A stretch of 64,000 bases of DNA from CADEDH01 sp963732695. GTDB taxonomy: Bacteria > Actinomycetota > Acidimicrobiia > Acidimicrobiales > SZUA-35. The notes beneath the pieces are model-generated. The model worked only from the letters and a program-made list of their open reading frames with translations, made no database searches and had not been told where the DNA came from. The stretch covers positions 186,001 to 250,000 of the forward strand of contig CAVTAP010000025.1 of the NCBI GenBank assembly GCA_963732695.1, given 5' to 3'. The number at the start of each line of letters is the position of its first letter. The stretch's first letter is position 1. Made by a program: the position numbers and the translations under genes. Below, in pieces: positions 51,006-63,207 of this stretch.

Positions 51006-52174
51006 GGAGCAGGCTCCGGCTGTTCCTGCTGGTGGGGTTGGCGGCGACCGCCATCGACATCGGCACGCTCCTGGCGCTGCACCAGCGGGGCCTGCTGGCG
51101 GCCGACGTGGTGGCGCTGGCCCTGGCCGCCACCGTGGCCTACCTGCTCAACCGCCACATCACCTTCCGACGCCGGCCGTTGGCCCGGTGGGTGCGCCGAC
51201 CCACCCTGTTCGGGGCGACGGCCCTCGTCGCCGGAGTGGTCGACGTGGCCGTGCTGCTGGTGCTGAACCAGCTCGGCGTGGCCGTCGTGGTGGCCAAGGT
51301 GCTGGCCGTCGGGACCGCCGCCACCGTGCGCTGGGTGGCCTATCGCCGCATCCTGTTCCACCAGGTTCGCCAGGAGATGGCCCAGCGGTTGGACCGGCCC
51401 CCGGCCCCCGGCAGCAAGCGGCTCAGCGTGGTGGTGCCGGCCTACAACGAGGGGGAGCTGATCGAGGCCACCCTGGGCGCCATCACGGCCGAGCTCGACA
51501 CCGATCTGGAGCCCGGCAGCTACGAGATCGTGGTGGTGGACGACGGCTCCGTCGACGACACGGCCGACCGGGCGGCGGCAGCCGGTGCCACCGTTCTCCG
51601 TCTCGCCGCCAACCAGGGCAAGGGGGGAGCGGTGCGGGCCGGGATGCTGGCCGCCGAGGGCCGGGCCGTGGTGTTCACCGACGCCGACCTGGCCTACTCA
51701 CCCCGCCTGGTGCTGGAGGTGCTGGAACGGGTGGAGCAGGGGTGGGACGTGGTGGTGGGCAGCCGCCGACACGACGACACCAACACCCTGGTGCGGGCCC
51801 GGCACCTGCGGGAGCTCGGGGGCCGGGTGATCAACGTGCTCACCCAGCTGGTGCTCCTCGGCAACTTCCACGACACCCAGTGCGGTCTGAAGGGGTTCCG
51901 GGGCGACATCGCCCGCGCCGTGTTCGAACGGACCCGGATCAACGGGTTCGCCTTCGACGTCGAGATCTTCCTCATCGCCGAGCAGGACCAGCTGTCGCTG
52001 ACCGAGATCCCGGTGTCGGTCACCAACCGGGCCGGGTCGTCGGTGCGGATCGTGGGTGACACGGCCGAGCTGCTGGTGGACCTGTTCCGCATCCGCCGGT
52101 GGGCCGGCGAGGGCCGCTACCGGCCCACGGCCGCCCAAGCCGAGATCCTGCACACCGGTTCCCCCATCAGCTGA
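51002..52174 (+). CDS. GtrA-GT2 fusion protein
   Basis: 390 residues. The first 120 or so form a GtrA-like four-helix membrane domain (LFLLVGLAATAIDIGTLLAL, VAYLLNRHITFRR, YRRILFHQ). From about 140 a GT2 domain of the DPM1/GtrB type follows: LSVVVPAYNEGELIEATLGAI, EIVVVDDGSVDDTAD, NQGKGGAVRAGM, VVFTDADLAYSPRLV and TQCGLKGFRGDIARAVF. It probably makes a polyprenyl-phosphate sugar and flips it; the fused order GtrA then GT2 links both steps. Coupled to the membrane protein gene, which could be the transferase that uses the lipid-linked sugar. Confidence 0.88.
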   Translation: MRSRLRLFLLVGLAATAIDIGTLLALHQRGLLAADVVALALAATVAYLLNRHITFRRRPLARWVRRPTLFGATALVAGVVDVAVLLVLNQLGVAVVVAKVLAVGTAATVRWVAYRRILFHQVRQEMAQRLDRPPAPGSKRLSVVVPAYNEGELIEATLGAITAELDTDLEPGSYEIVVVDDGSVDDTADRAAAAGATVLRLAANQGKGGAVRAGMLAAEGRAVVFTDADLAYSPRLVLEVLERVEQGWDVVVGSRRHDDTNTLVRARHLRELGGRVINVLTQLVLLGNFHDTQCGLKGFRGDIARAVFERTRINGFAFDVEIFLIAEQDQLSLTEIPVSVTNRAGSSVRIVGDTAELLVDLFRIRRWAGEGRYRPTAAQAEILHTGSPIS

Positions 52175-52193
52175 TCCCCGTCAGCCGATCCCC

Positions 52194-52967
52194 TCAGCCG
52201 ACCGCGGCCCGCCGGGCCCGGGCCCGTTCCACCAGCCAGGCGAACACCGGCTCGGCCACCGGGCGCATCTCGGGGTGCCACTGGACGGCCAGCACGTCGG
52301 CCCCCGGCAGCTCCAGCCCCTCCACGGTGCCGTCGTCGGCCCGGGCCGCCACCACCAGGCCGGCGCCCAGCCGGTCGACGCACTGGTGGTGGAGCGAGTT
52401 GACCTCGGTCCCGGGCCCGTAGAGGCCGTGCAGCACCGTTCCCGGCTCGAACGCCACCCGGTGGACGGCCTGGCCCGGGTCCACGTCGTAGCGGGCGTGG
52501 GGCGGTACGTCCTGGAGGAGGGTGCCCCCGGTGTGCACGTTCAGCACCTGCAGGCCCCGGCAGATGCCGAGCACCGGCACCCGGTGGTCCACCGCCTCGG
52601 CCAGCAGGGCGAGCTCCAGGTCATCGCGCTCCGGCTCGTAGTGGCCGTTGCCGTCGGGGGCCTGGCCGTAACGGCCCGGGTCCACGTCGGCCCCGCCGGT
52701 GAGCACCAGCCCGTCGAGGTGGTCGAGGTAGGGGCGGGGATCGACGTCGAAGGGCACGTGGACCGGCAGCCCGCCGGCAGCCGCCACGCTCTGGGCGTAA
52801 CCGCTGAGGTACACGTCGAGCGTGAGGTGGTGCAGGGTCTCGGGGAACCCGCCCACCTCCGCCGCCGTGCGGCGCCGGCCGGGCAATCCGATCAGAGGGA
52901 GCGGGCCCGACGGCCCGTTACCCTGGGCGAACGTGAGCGACTCTCCCGCCAGCCGGTTCGACAGCAT
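52194..52967 (-). CDS. Class I glutamine amidotransferase-like hydrolase (peptidase C26)
   Basis: About 257 residues: LDGLVLTGGADVDPGRYGQ, nucleophile motif VLGICRGLQVLNVHTGGTLLQD (Cys in GICRG), NSLHHQCVD and catalytic His/Glu in VLAVQWHPEMRP. The family includes gamma-glutamyl-GABA hydrolase (PuuD). The core begins PLIGLPGRRR; the start is uncertain because the only good candidates (ATGs at 52967, 52985 and 52994, or a TTG just inside the core) make it overlap the divergent ManB start by about 35-60 bases. I drew ATG 52967. Confidence 0.8.
   Translation of the reverse strand: MLSNRLAGESLTFAQGNGPSGPLPLIGLPGRRRTAAEVGGFPETLHHLTLDVYLSGYAQSVAAAGGLPVHVPFDVDPRPYLDHLDGLVLTGGADVDPGRYGQAPDGNGHYEPERDDLELALLAEAVDHRVPVLGICRGLQVLNVHTGGTLLQDVPPHARYDVDPGQAVHRVAFEPGTVLHGLYGPGTEVNSLHHQCVDRLGAGLVVAARADDGTVEGLELPGADVLAVQWHPEMRPVAEPVFAWLVERARARRAAVG
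52919..52924 (+). promoter_or_regulatory. -10 box of the manB-manA operon
   Basis: TACCCT, eight bases before the GTG at 52933, with no ribosome site. It lies inside the 5' part of the divergent amidotransferase gene as drawn. Confidence 0.4.
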
Positions 52968-54306
52968 CGTCAAAGCGTACGACATCCGGGGCACCTACCC
53001 CGACCAGCTCGATGCCGAGCTGTGCCGGGCCCTGGGCACCGGGTTCGCCGGCTTCCTGGCCTCGGCCGAGCCGGGCACCACCGGCGTCATCGTGGCCCGG
53101 GACATGCGGCCCTCGGGGCCCGAGCTGTCGGCCGCCTTCGCCGAGGGCGTGATGGCCCAGGGGCTCGACGTGCTCGACATCGGCCTGGCCTCCACCGACC
53201 TCCTCTACTTCGCCTCCGGCTCGCTGGGCCGGCCCGGGGTGATGTTCACCGCCTCCCACAACCCGGCCGAGTACAACGGGATCAAGCTGTGCCGCAGCGG
53301 GGCCGCCCCCATCGGCCAGGACACCGGGCTCGACGAGATCAAGCGCCTGGCCTCGGAGCCGGCGCCCGCCCCCGCCGCCCGGCGTGGGAGCCGCAGCGAG
53401 CAGAACCTGCTGGCGGCGTTCGCCGATCATGTGCGGGGCTTCATCGAGACCGACGGTCTGCGCCCGCTGAAGGTGGTGGCCGACACGGCCAACGGCATGG
53501 GCGGGCTGGTGGTGCCGGCCGTGTTCGAGGCGCTGCCCTTCGACCTGGAGGTCATGTACCCCGAGCTCGACGGCACGTTTCCCAACCACGAGGCCAACCC
53601 GATCGAGGTCAAGAACCTGGCCGACCTGCGGGCCCGGGTGCTGGAGACGGGGGCCGACATCGGCCTCGCCTTCGACGGCGACGCCGACCGGGTGTTCCTG
53701 GTCGACGAGCGGGCCGAACCCGTGTCGGGCTCCACCACCACCGCCCTGCTGGCCAAGGCGATCCTGGCCATCAGCCCGGGGTCGAGCATCATCTACAACC
53801 TGATCTGCTCGAAGTCGGTGGCCGAGGTGGTGGCCGAGAACGGCGGTAACCCGATCCGGTCCCGGGTGGGGCACTCGTTCATCAAGCAGATGATGGCCGA
53901 GACGGGAGCCGCCTTCGGCGGCGAGCACTCGGCCCACTACTACTTCCGCGACAACTGGCGGGCGGACTCCGGCCTGATCGCCGCCGTCATGGTCCTCGAT
54001 CAGCTGTCCCGCTCCGGCGGCACCCTGTCCGAGCTGCTGGCCCCGCTGGAGCGCTACGCCGCCTCGGGGGAGATCAACACCCGGGTGAGCGACGCCGCCA
54101 CCGTGATCGAGGCGGTCGCCACCCACTACGCCCACCTGCCGACCGACCGGCTCGACGGGCTCACCGTCGACGCCGGCAGCTGGTGGTTCAACCTCCGTCC
54201 GTCCAACACCGAGCCACTGCTGCGGCTGAACCTGGAGGCGCCCGACGCCGCCGCCGTGGCCGAACGGGTGGCCGAGGTGCAGACGGTCATGGCCAACGCC
54301 GGCTGA
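52933..54306 (+). CDS. manB: Phosphomannomutase/phosphoglucomutase
   Basis: 457 residues, alpha-D-phosphohexomutase family: SIVKAYDIRGTYPDQL at the N terminus, phosphoserine loop FTASHNPAEYNGIK, metal loop LAFDGDADRVFLVDE, sugar-binding GGEHSAHYYF and phosphate-binding RPSNTEPLLRLNLEA. Makes mannose-1-phosphate (and likely glucose-1-phosphate). Its stop overlaps the ManA ATG by one base (TGATG). Placement before manA and ahcY agrees with the order in Mycobacterium, known from memory. Confidence 0.95.
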   Translation: MSDSPASRFDSIVKAYDIRGTYPDQLDAELCRALGTGFAGFLASAEPGTTGVIVARDMRPSGPELSAAFAEGVMAQGLDVLDIGLASTDLLYFASGSLGRPGVMFTASHNPAEYNGIKLCRSGAAPIGQDTGLDEIKRLASEPAPAPAARRGSRSEQNLLAAFADHVRGFIETDGLRPLKVVADTANGMGGLVVPAVFEALPFDLEVMYPELDGTFPNHEANPIEVKNLADLRARVLETGADIGLAFDGDADRVFLVDERAEPVSGSTTTALLAKAILAISPGSSIIYNLICSKSVAEVVAENGGNPIRSRVGHSFIKQMMAETGAAFGGEHSAHYYFRDNWRADSGLIAAVMVLDQLSRSGGTLSELLAPLERYAASGEINTRVSDAATVIEAVATHYAHLPTDRLDGLTVDAGSWWFNLRPSNTEPLLRLNLEAPDAAAVAERVAEVQTVMANAG

Positions 54307-55616
54307 TGGACCGGCTGGTCGGTTCGGTCCAGCGCTACAACTGGGGCGACCCGGCGTTCATCCCCCGGCTGCAGGGCCGGGCCGTCACCGGCGCCCCCGA
54401 GGCCGAGCTGTGGTTCGGGGCCCATCCCGTGGCGCCGTCGCGCCTGGCCCGGTCGGGCGTGGCGCTCGACGAGCTGGTGGCGGCCGACCCCGCCGGCGTG
54501 CTGGGTCCGGAGGCGGCCCGCCGGTTCGGCCGGTTCCCGTTCCTGGTCAAGGTGCTGGCGGCAGCCGAGCCGCTGTCGATCCAGGCCCACCCGAGCCTGG
54601 CCCAGGCCCGGGCCGGCCACCGGCGGGAGGAGGAGGCGGGGATCGCCTGGGACAGCCCCCTTCGCACGTACCGGGACGACAACCACAAGCCCGAGCTGCT
54701 GGCCGCCCTCACCCCGTTCGAGGCCAAGTGCGGCTTCCGGCCGCTCGACGAGACCCGGCGCCTGATCGATCTCGTGGTCTCGGCCGGGCCGACCTCGGCG
54801 CTGGTCGACCTCCGTTCCCGGCTCGACGGCAGCAGCACCGGTTCCGCCGCCGGGGCGACCGACGGCAGCGGCCCCGATGCTGGCGACCGGGCGGTGGTGG
54901 CGGCCGTGGTGGGCTGGCTCCTGGGCCTGGCGGCCGACGCCGCCGGGCCGTTGGTGGCCGACGCGGTGGTGGCGTGCGAGAAGCTCCTGGCCGGGGCGGT
55001 GCCGGCGGACGTCGAGCCGTACGAGGCCGAGATCCGCTGGACCCGGCGCCTCGATCGCCGGCACCCGGGTGACGCCGGCGTGCTGGTGGCGCTGCTGTTG
55101 AACCACGTGGTGCTGGCCCCGGGCGAGGCCGTCTACCTGGAGGCCGGCAACCTCCACGCCTACCTTCGGGGGGCGGGGGTGGAGGTCATGGCCAACAGCG
55201 ACAACGTGGTCCGGGGCGGGCTGACCACCAAGCACGTCGACGTCGCCGAGCTGGTATCGATCCTCGACCCGGTGCCGGCGCCGGCCCCGGTGCAGATCCC
55301 GGCCGGGCCCCGCCACCGTTACCAGGTATCGGCCTCGGAGTTCGCCCTGGCCCGCACGGCGGCCACGCCGGGGGCCGGCCCGGACGCGGCCGAGGCGATC
55401 GGCGCTCCCGCCGGGCCGGAGATCGTGCTCGTCACCGAGGGCCGGGCGGCCCTGGTGGCCGCCGGCGGCCCACCCCTCGAGCTGGGCCCGGGTGAGGCCG
55501 CCCTGGTCACCCCGGGCGACGGTCCCTACCGGATCGAGGCCCGGGAGCCCGGCGTGTGGTGGCGGGCCGGCGTCGGCCCGTCGGCCGGTGACGAGCCGGC
55601 CGGTACCGCCCGTTAG
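54306..55616 (+). CDS. manA: Mannose-6-phosphate isomerase, class I
   Basis: 436 residues. Zinc-site segments LSIQAHPSLAQA, DNHKPELLAALTPFEAKCGFRP and LEAGNLHAYLRGAGVEVMANSDNVVRGGLTTKHVD are clear. An Ala/Gly-rich helical insert at about 175-235 is usual for the class. Interconverts fructose-6-phosphate and mannose-6-phosphate, feeding ManB and then GDP-mannose for Gmd. The TAG stop is the first TAG inside the 66-bp tandem repeat that follows, so the last two codons (Ala-Arg) border repeated DNA. Confidence 0.93.
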   Translation: MDRLVGSVQRYNWGDPAFIPRLQGRAVTGAPEAELWFGAHPVAPSRLARSGVALDELVAADPAGVLGPEAARRFGRFPFLVKVLAAAEPLSIQAHPSLAQARAGHRREEEAGIAWDSPLRTYRDDNHKPELLAALTPFEAKCGFRPLDETRRLIDLVVSAGPTSALVDLRSRLDGSSTGSAAGATDGSGPDAGDRAVVAAVVGWLLGLAADAAGPLVADAVVACEKLLAGAVPADVEPYEAEIRWTRRLDRRHPGDAGVLVALLLNHVVLAPGEAVYLEAGNLHAYLRGAGVEVMANSDNVVRGGLTTKHVDVAELVSILDPVPAPAPVQIPAGPRHRYQVSASEFALARTAATPGAGPDAAEAIGAPAGPEIVLVTEGRAALVAAGGPPLELGPGEAALVTPGDGPYRIEAREPGVWWRAGVGPSAGDEPAGTAR

Positions 55617-55743
55617 GGAGCTCGCCGGAGGCGAGCGTGTAGGCCGTAGGCGTACCCCAGGAACCCGAAGGGTTCCCGTTAGGGAGCTCGCCGGAGGCGA
55701 GCGTGTAGGCCGTAGGCGTACCCCAGGAACCCGAAGGGTTCCC
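55611..55743. repeat. 66-bp tandem repeat, two copies, overlapping the manA stop
   Basis: Units begin at 55611 and 55677 and are identical; a third unit starts (CGTTAG) at 55743. Each has GCTCGCC-GGA-GGCGAGC and GGAACCC-GAA-GGGTTCC, both perfect 7-bp stems with GNA loops, and a minor GCC-GTA-GGC between them. The first unit contains the manA stop codon. Confidence 0.88.
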
Positions 55744-55782
55744 GTTAGCCTGACGCCGGAAGCCTACGAAGGAGACCGCCCC

Positions 55783-56025
55783 GTGGCCCTCGACCCGCTG
55801 CTGCTCGACATCCTGGCCTGCCCCGACGACAAGGGCCCGCTGTTCTACCTCGAGAGCGAGAACAGCCTCTACAACCCGCGGCTGAAGCGCCGCTACCGGA
55901 TCGACGACGACATCCCGGTGATGCTGGTCGACGAGGCCGAGACGGTGACCGACGCCGAGCACGACCGGCTGATGGCCCGGGTGAGCGACGAGGAGCTTCG
56001 CCCCACCTTCGATCCCGACGCCTGA
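55783..56025 (+). CDS. Trm112-like small protein
   Basis: 80 residues: LDPLLLDILACPDDKGPLFYL and RLKRRYRIDDDIPVMLVDEAETV, the classical Trm112/YcaR (UPF0434) pattern with a single CP instead of zinc-binding Cys pairs. In other organisms Trm112 activates methyltransferases. GTG 55783 is supported by AAGGAG (55769-55774), eight bases upstream. The frame is open through the upstream repeat, which is not coding. Lies between manA and ahcY. Confidence 0.88.
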   Translation: MALDPLLLDILACPDDKGPLFYLESENSLYNPRLKRRYRIDDDIPVMLVDEAETVTDAEHDRLMARVSDEELRPTFDPDA

Positions 56026-56206
56026 CGGGTCCGGGCCGCAGGGGAGGCCGGCGCGACTACTTGCGCCGACCCCGGATACTCTTGGATTTGGTTCCGGGGC
56101 TGCCTGATCAGGGCCAGTGGGCCTCAGCCTCCCAAGCCAACCGAGACCGTCACCGAGACAGTCCGCCGAAACAGTCATCCGAGAACCAGGGGAGTACCTC
56201 CGAACT
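56026..56206 (+). promoter_or_regulatory. ahcY leader with repeated CCGAGAC heptamers
   Basis: The 181-base gap has a stem CGGCGC/GCGCCG (about 56049-56068) and TACTCT (56077-56082) as possible -10. Four related heptamers, CCGAGAC (56141, 56153), CCGAAAC (56166) and CCGAGAA (56179), recur every 12-13 bases before a GGGGAG site. I compared it with the SAH-riboswitch consensus from memory and did not find a match. Confidence 0.35.
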
Positions 56207-57679
<1,473 letters not shown>

Positions 57680-57692
57680 TCCCCGGCGGGGA
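57680..57692. terminator. Short stem-loop after ahcY
   Basis: TCCCC-GGC-GGGGA directly after the stop, followed by a second imperfect stem GGCC/GGCC. Together they may end the ahcY transcript before the comF promoter. Confidence 0.4.
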
Positions 57693-57726
57693 GTGGCGGC
57701 CGAGGGAGGCCGTCACACCCCCGGCG

Positions 57727-57732
57727 TAGGGT
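57727..57732 (+). promoter_or_regulatory. -10 box of comF
   Basis: TAGGGT, six bases before the ATG at 57739; no separate ribosome site, so leaderless. Confidence 0.5.
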
Positions 57733-57738
57733 CGGAGC

Positions 57739-58383
57739 ATGCTCCTGTCCCGTCATTGTCCGGTGTGCCGCCGGCCGGCCCGCTCCATCTGCGGGCCGTG
57801 CCTGGCGGCACTGCCGCGCTGGGCCCCAACGGGGGCGTGGTCGGGGGTCCGGGCGGCCGATCTCGGCCTCGACCGGTTCTCCGCCCTGTACGCCTACGAG
57901 CCCCCGGTGGCCCGGGTGATCCTGGCGGCCAAGAACGGCGGCCGCCACGACCTGCTCGCCGTTCTCGGCCACGCCCTGGCTTGCGATCTGGTGTCCGGGG
58001 GCGTCACCGGTGATGGCACGCGACACCAGATCGGCGATGGAGTGGGGGTCGACGCGGTGGTGTGGGTGCCGGCCAGCCGCCGCCACGCCCGGCGGCGGGG
58101 CTACGACCAGGGGCGGGAGTTGGCCCTGGCCGTGGCCCGCCCGCTCGGGCTGCGGGCCCGGCCGCTGCTGCGGCGGGCCGGTCGTGAGGCGCAGGCCGGG
58201 CGCAACCGGGTCGACCGGCTGGCGGGGCCCAGCCTCCAGGCCCGCTGCCGGCACGCCCCGGCCCGGGTGCTCCTGGTCGACGACGTGGCCACCACCGGCG
58301 CCTCCCTGGCCCGGGCGGCCGCCTCGCTTCGAGCCGCCGGCGCCCGGTCGGTCCAGGCCGCGGTGGTGGCGGCGGTGCCGTGA
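57739..58383 (+). CDS. ComF-family phosphoribosyltransferase-like protein
   Basis: 214 residues: N-terminal zinc knuckles CPVCRRP and CGPC, the Arg-rich segment ASRRHARRRGYDQGRELA and a PRPP-binding loop RVLLVDDVATTGASLARAA. ComF proteins take part in DNA uptake and fork repair in some bacteria. Its position between ahcY and hpf-secA is like that of the M. tuberculosis homologue, except that mtrA, mtrB and lpqB, which lie there in mycobacteria, are missing. Leaderless start. Confidence 0.88.
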   Translation: MLLSRHCPVCRRPARSICGPCLAALPRWAPTGAWSGVRAADLGLDRFSALYAYEPPVARVILAAKNGGRHDLLAVLGHALACDLVSGGVTGDGTRHQIGDGVGVDAVVWVPASRRHARRRGYDQGRELALAVARPLGLRARPLLRRAGREAQAGRNRVDRLAGPSLQARCRHAPARVLLVDDVATTGASLARAAASLRAAGARSVQAAVVAAVP

Positions 58384-58494
58384 CCGCAGCGTGGCCGGAT
58401 GGGGACCATCGAGAGAAGGCCCTTGGTCCCGCCCGGTGATCGTCCGGCGTGCTCTACCATGCGTGCCATCCCGCAGCGTGAAGGAGAGCAGCTC

Positions 58495-59049
58495 ATGGAC
58501 GTCTCGGTCAGCGGTCGCCACACCACGGTCTCGGAGACCCTGCGACGCCAGGCGGTCGACAAGATCGGCCGGCTCGACAAGTTCCTCGTGGGCATGGACC
58601 GGGCCGAGGTGCACTTCTGGGAGGAGCACAACGCCCGATCCGATGCCCGGGAGTTCTGCGAGGTCACGATGGAGGGCCACGGGCACCATGTGCGGTGCAA
58701 GGTCTCGGCCCCCGACGGCTTCACCGCCATCGACCTGGCGGTGGAGAAGCTCGAGCCCCAGCTGCGCAAGCTCAAGAACCGGGTAGACCGGCGTCATCAC
58801 GTCCGGCCCGAGATCGCCCCCGAGCTGGTGCCCGAGACCCTCGTGCACGACGAGCCGGAGCAGGAGCCCGTCTACCGCATCGTCAAGACCAAGACCTTCG
58901 AGCTGACGGCCATGGATCCCCAGGTGGCGGCGCTGCAGATGGATCTGCTCAACCACGACTTCTACGTCTTCACCAACGTGGAGACGGCCCGGGCGGCTGT
59001 CGTCTATCGGCGCACCGACGGCGACGTCGGCCTCATCGACGTGGGCTGA
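58495..59049 (+). CDS. hpf: Long-form ribosome hibernation promoting factor
   Basis: 184 residues: N-terminal S30AE domain (DVSVSGRHTTVSETLRRQAV, HHVRCKVSAPDGFTAIDLAVEKLEPQLRKLK) and, after a linker, the C-terminal dimerisation domain (YRIVKTKTFELTAMDPQVAALQMDLLNHDFYVFTN). The long form pairs 70S ribosomes into 100S dimers in stationary phase. ATG 58495 has AAGGAG eight bases upstream; TACCAT (58455-58460) is a likely -10. Immediately upstream of secA, as in many Gram-positives. Confidence 0.95.
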   Translation: MDVSVSGRHTTVSETLRRQAVDKIGRLDKFLVGMDRAEVHFWEEHNARSDAREFCEVTMEGHGHHVRCKVSAPDGFTAIDLAVEKLEPQLRKLKNRVDRRHHVRPEIAPELVPETLVHDEPEQEPVYRIVKTKTFELTAMDPQVAALQMDLLNHDFYVFTNVETARAAVVYRRTDGDVGLIDVG

Positions 59050-59102
59050 AGCCCTGGCGACGGGCCGACCCGGGCTGCCGCCGGGGGCAGAGCGGCGGCC
59101 AG

Positions 59103-59117
59103 TAGAGTAGGGGGCAG
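59103..59117 (+). promoter_or_regulatory. -10 box and ribosome site of secA
   Basis: TAGAGT (59103-59108) is followed by AGGGGG, which can act as ribosome site for ATG 59118. Spacing from the box to the ATG is nine bases. Confidence 0.4.
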
Positions 59118-62022
<2,905 letters not shown>

Positions 62023-62028
62023 TTCCGG

Positions 62029-63144
62029 GTGGCTGACCTGACCGACGATCTGCGCAAGCTGCGGGTGGAGCTGGGCGAGGCCGAGCAGTACCTTCGTATC
62101 GGGGTGCTGCGCGACCGCCTGCCCCAGCTCGAGACGGAGATGGCCCGCCCCGACCTGTGGGACGACGCCGAGCGGGCCCGGGCGGTCCAGACCGAGTTCA
62201 CCGCCGTGCGGGACGACCTCGACCTCTACGAGCGCCTGCTGCGCAAGGTGGAGGACGCCGAGACCCTGTGGGAGCTGTCCCGGGAGGAAGGCGACGAGTC
62301 GTCGGAGAACGAGGCCCGGGGCCTGATCGACGACCTGGACCACCAGTTCACCGAGCTGGAGCTGCGGGCCCTGTTCAACGGGCAGTACGACGAGGGCGAC
62401 GCCGTGTGCGAGGTCCACTCCGGGGCCGGCGGCACCGACTCCCAGGACTGGGCCGAGATGCTGCTCAACATGTACCGCAAGTGGGCCCAGGTGAAGGGCT
62501 ACGACTTCGAGCTCACCTCGGTACAGCAGGGCCAGGAGGCCGGCGTCACCACCGCCGAGTTCGTGATCCGGGGCCGCTACGCCTACGGCTGGCTCCAGGC
62601 CGAACGGGGAGTGCACCGCCTGGTGCGGATCTCGCCCTTCGACTCCCAGGCCCGCCGCCACACCGCCTTCGCCTCGTTCAGCGTGGTCCCCTACATCGAG
62701 GATGCCGCCAACCAGGTGGAGATCGACGACAAGGACCTCCGGGTCGACGTGTTCCGCTCGTCGGGCGCCGGCGGCCAGCACGTGAACACCACCGATTCCG
62801 CCGTGCGCATCACCCACCTGCCCACCGGGTTCGTGGTGTCGTGCCAGACCGAGCGGAGCCAGCACCAGAACAAGGCCCGGGCCATGGCCGTGCTGGCCAT
62901 GAAGCTGGTGGACCTGGAGCGCTCCAAGCGCGAAGAAAAGCTGGCCAGCGAGGCCGGTGAGTCCAAGAAGGTGGAGTGGGGGAGCCAGATCCGCTCCTAC
63001 GTGCTCCAGCCCTACCAGCAGGTGAAGGACGAACGGTCGGGCGAGGTCTCGGGCAATCCCGAGGGTGTGTTCGACGGCGGGGTCGGCCAGTTCATGGAGG
63101 CCTGGCTCCGGTGGCGCCGGGCCGGCGGGGAGTCGAACAACTGA
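62029..63144 (+). CDS. prfB: Peptide chain release factor 2
   Basis: 371 residues. Stop-codon recognition tripeptide SPF (VRISPFDSQARRHTAF), peptidyl-tRNA hydrolysis motif GGQ (RSSGAGGQHVNTTDSAV), and typical helices at both ends. It reads UAA and UGA. Unlike E. coli prfB there is no in-frame UGA near codon 26, so the autoregulatory +1 frameshift is absent. GTG 62029 starts six bases after the secA stop; probably co-transcribed with secA. Confidence 0.96.
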   Translation: MADLTDDLRKLRVELGEAEQYLRIGVLRDRLPQLETEMARPDLWDDAERARAVQTEFTAVRDDLDLYERLLRKVEDAETLWELSREEGDESSENEARGLIDDLDHQFTELELRALFNGQYDEGDAVCEVHSGAGGTDSQDWAEMLLNMYRKWAQVKGYDFELTSVQQGQEAGVTTAEFVIRGRYAYGWLQAERGVHRLVRISPFDSQARRHTAFASFSVVPYIEDAANQVEIDDKDLRVDVFRSSGAGGQHVNTTDSAVRITHLPTGFVVSCQTERSQHQNKARAMAVLAMKLVDLERSKREEKLASEAGESKKVEWGSQIRSYVLQPYQQVKDERSGEVSGNPEGVFDGGVGQFMEAWLRWRRAGGESNN

Positions 63145-63158
63145 GCCGGGGCCGGCGG

Positions 63159-63207
63159 TATCGTAGAGAGGTCCGACCGGCCTGTCGGCCGAGGGGCGGG
63201 GACCTCT
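63159..63207 (+). promoter_or_regulatory. Promoter-like box and stem-loop before ftsE
   Basis: TATCGT (63159-63164) is followed by a long hairpin: AGAGGTCC (63167-63174) pairs with GGACCTCT (63200-63207), with an inner CGGCC/GGCCG stem. The structure ends eight bases before the GAGGTGA ribosome site of ftsE. It could be an mRNA 5' stabiliser, a control of ftsE translation or a terminator of prfB. Confidence 0.45.

Noticed and set aside
55492..55782. N-terminal extension of the Trm112-like protein through the 66-bp repeat
   Set aside because: AAGGAG before GTG 55783 and normal family length favour the short form.
56026..56206. SAH or SAM riboswitch before ahcY
   Set aside because: I looked for the conserved core elements as I remember them and did not find them; a covariance model search would settle it.
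62029..62110. Programmed frameshift in prfB
   Set aside because: The reading frame is continuous with no in-frame UGA near codon 26.
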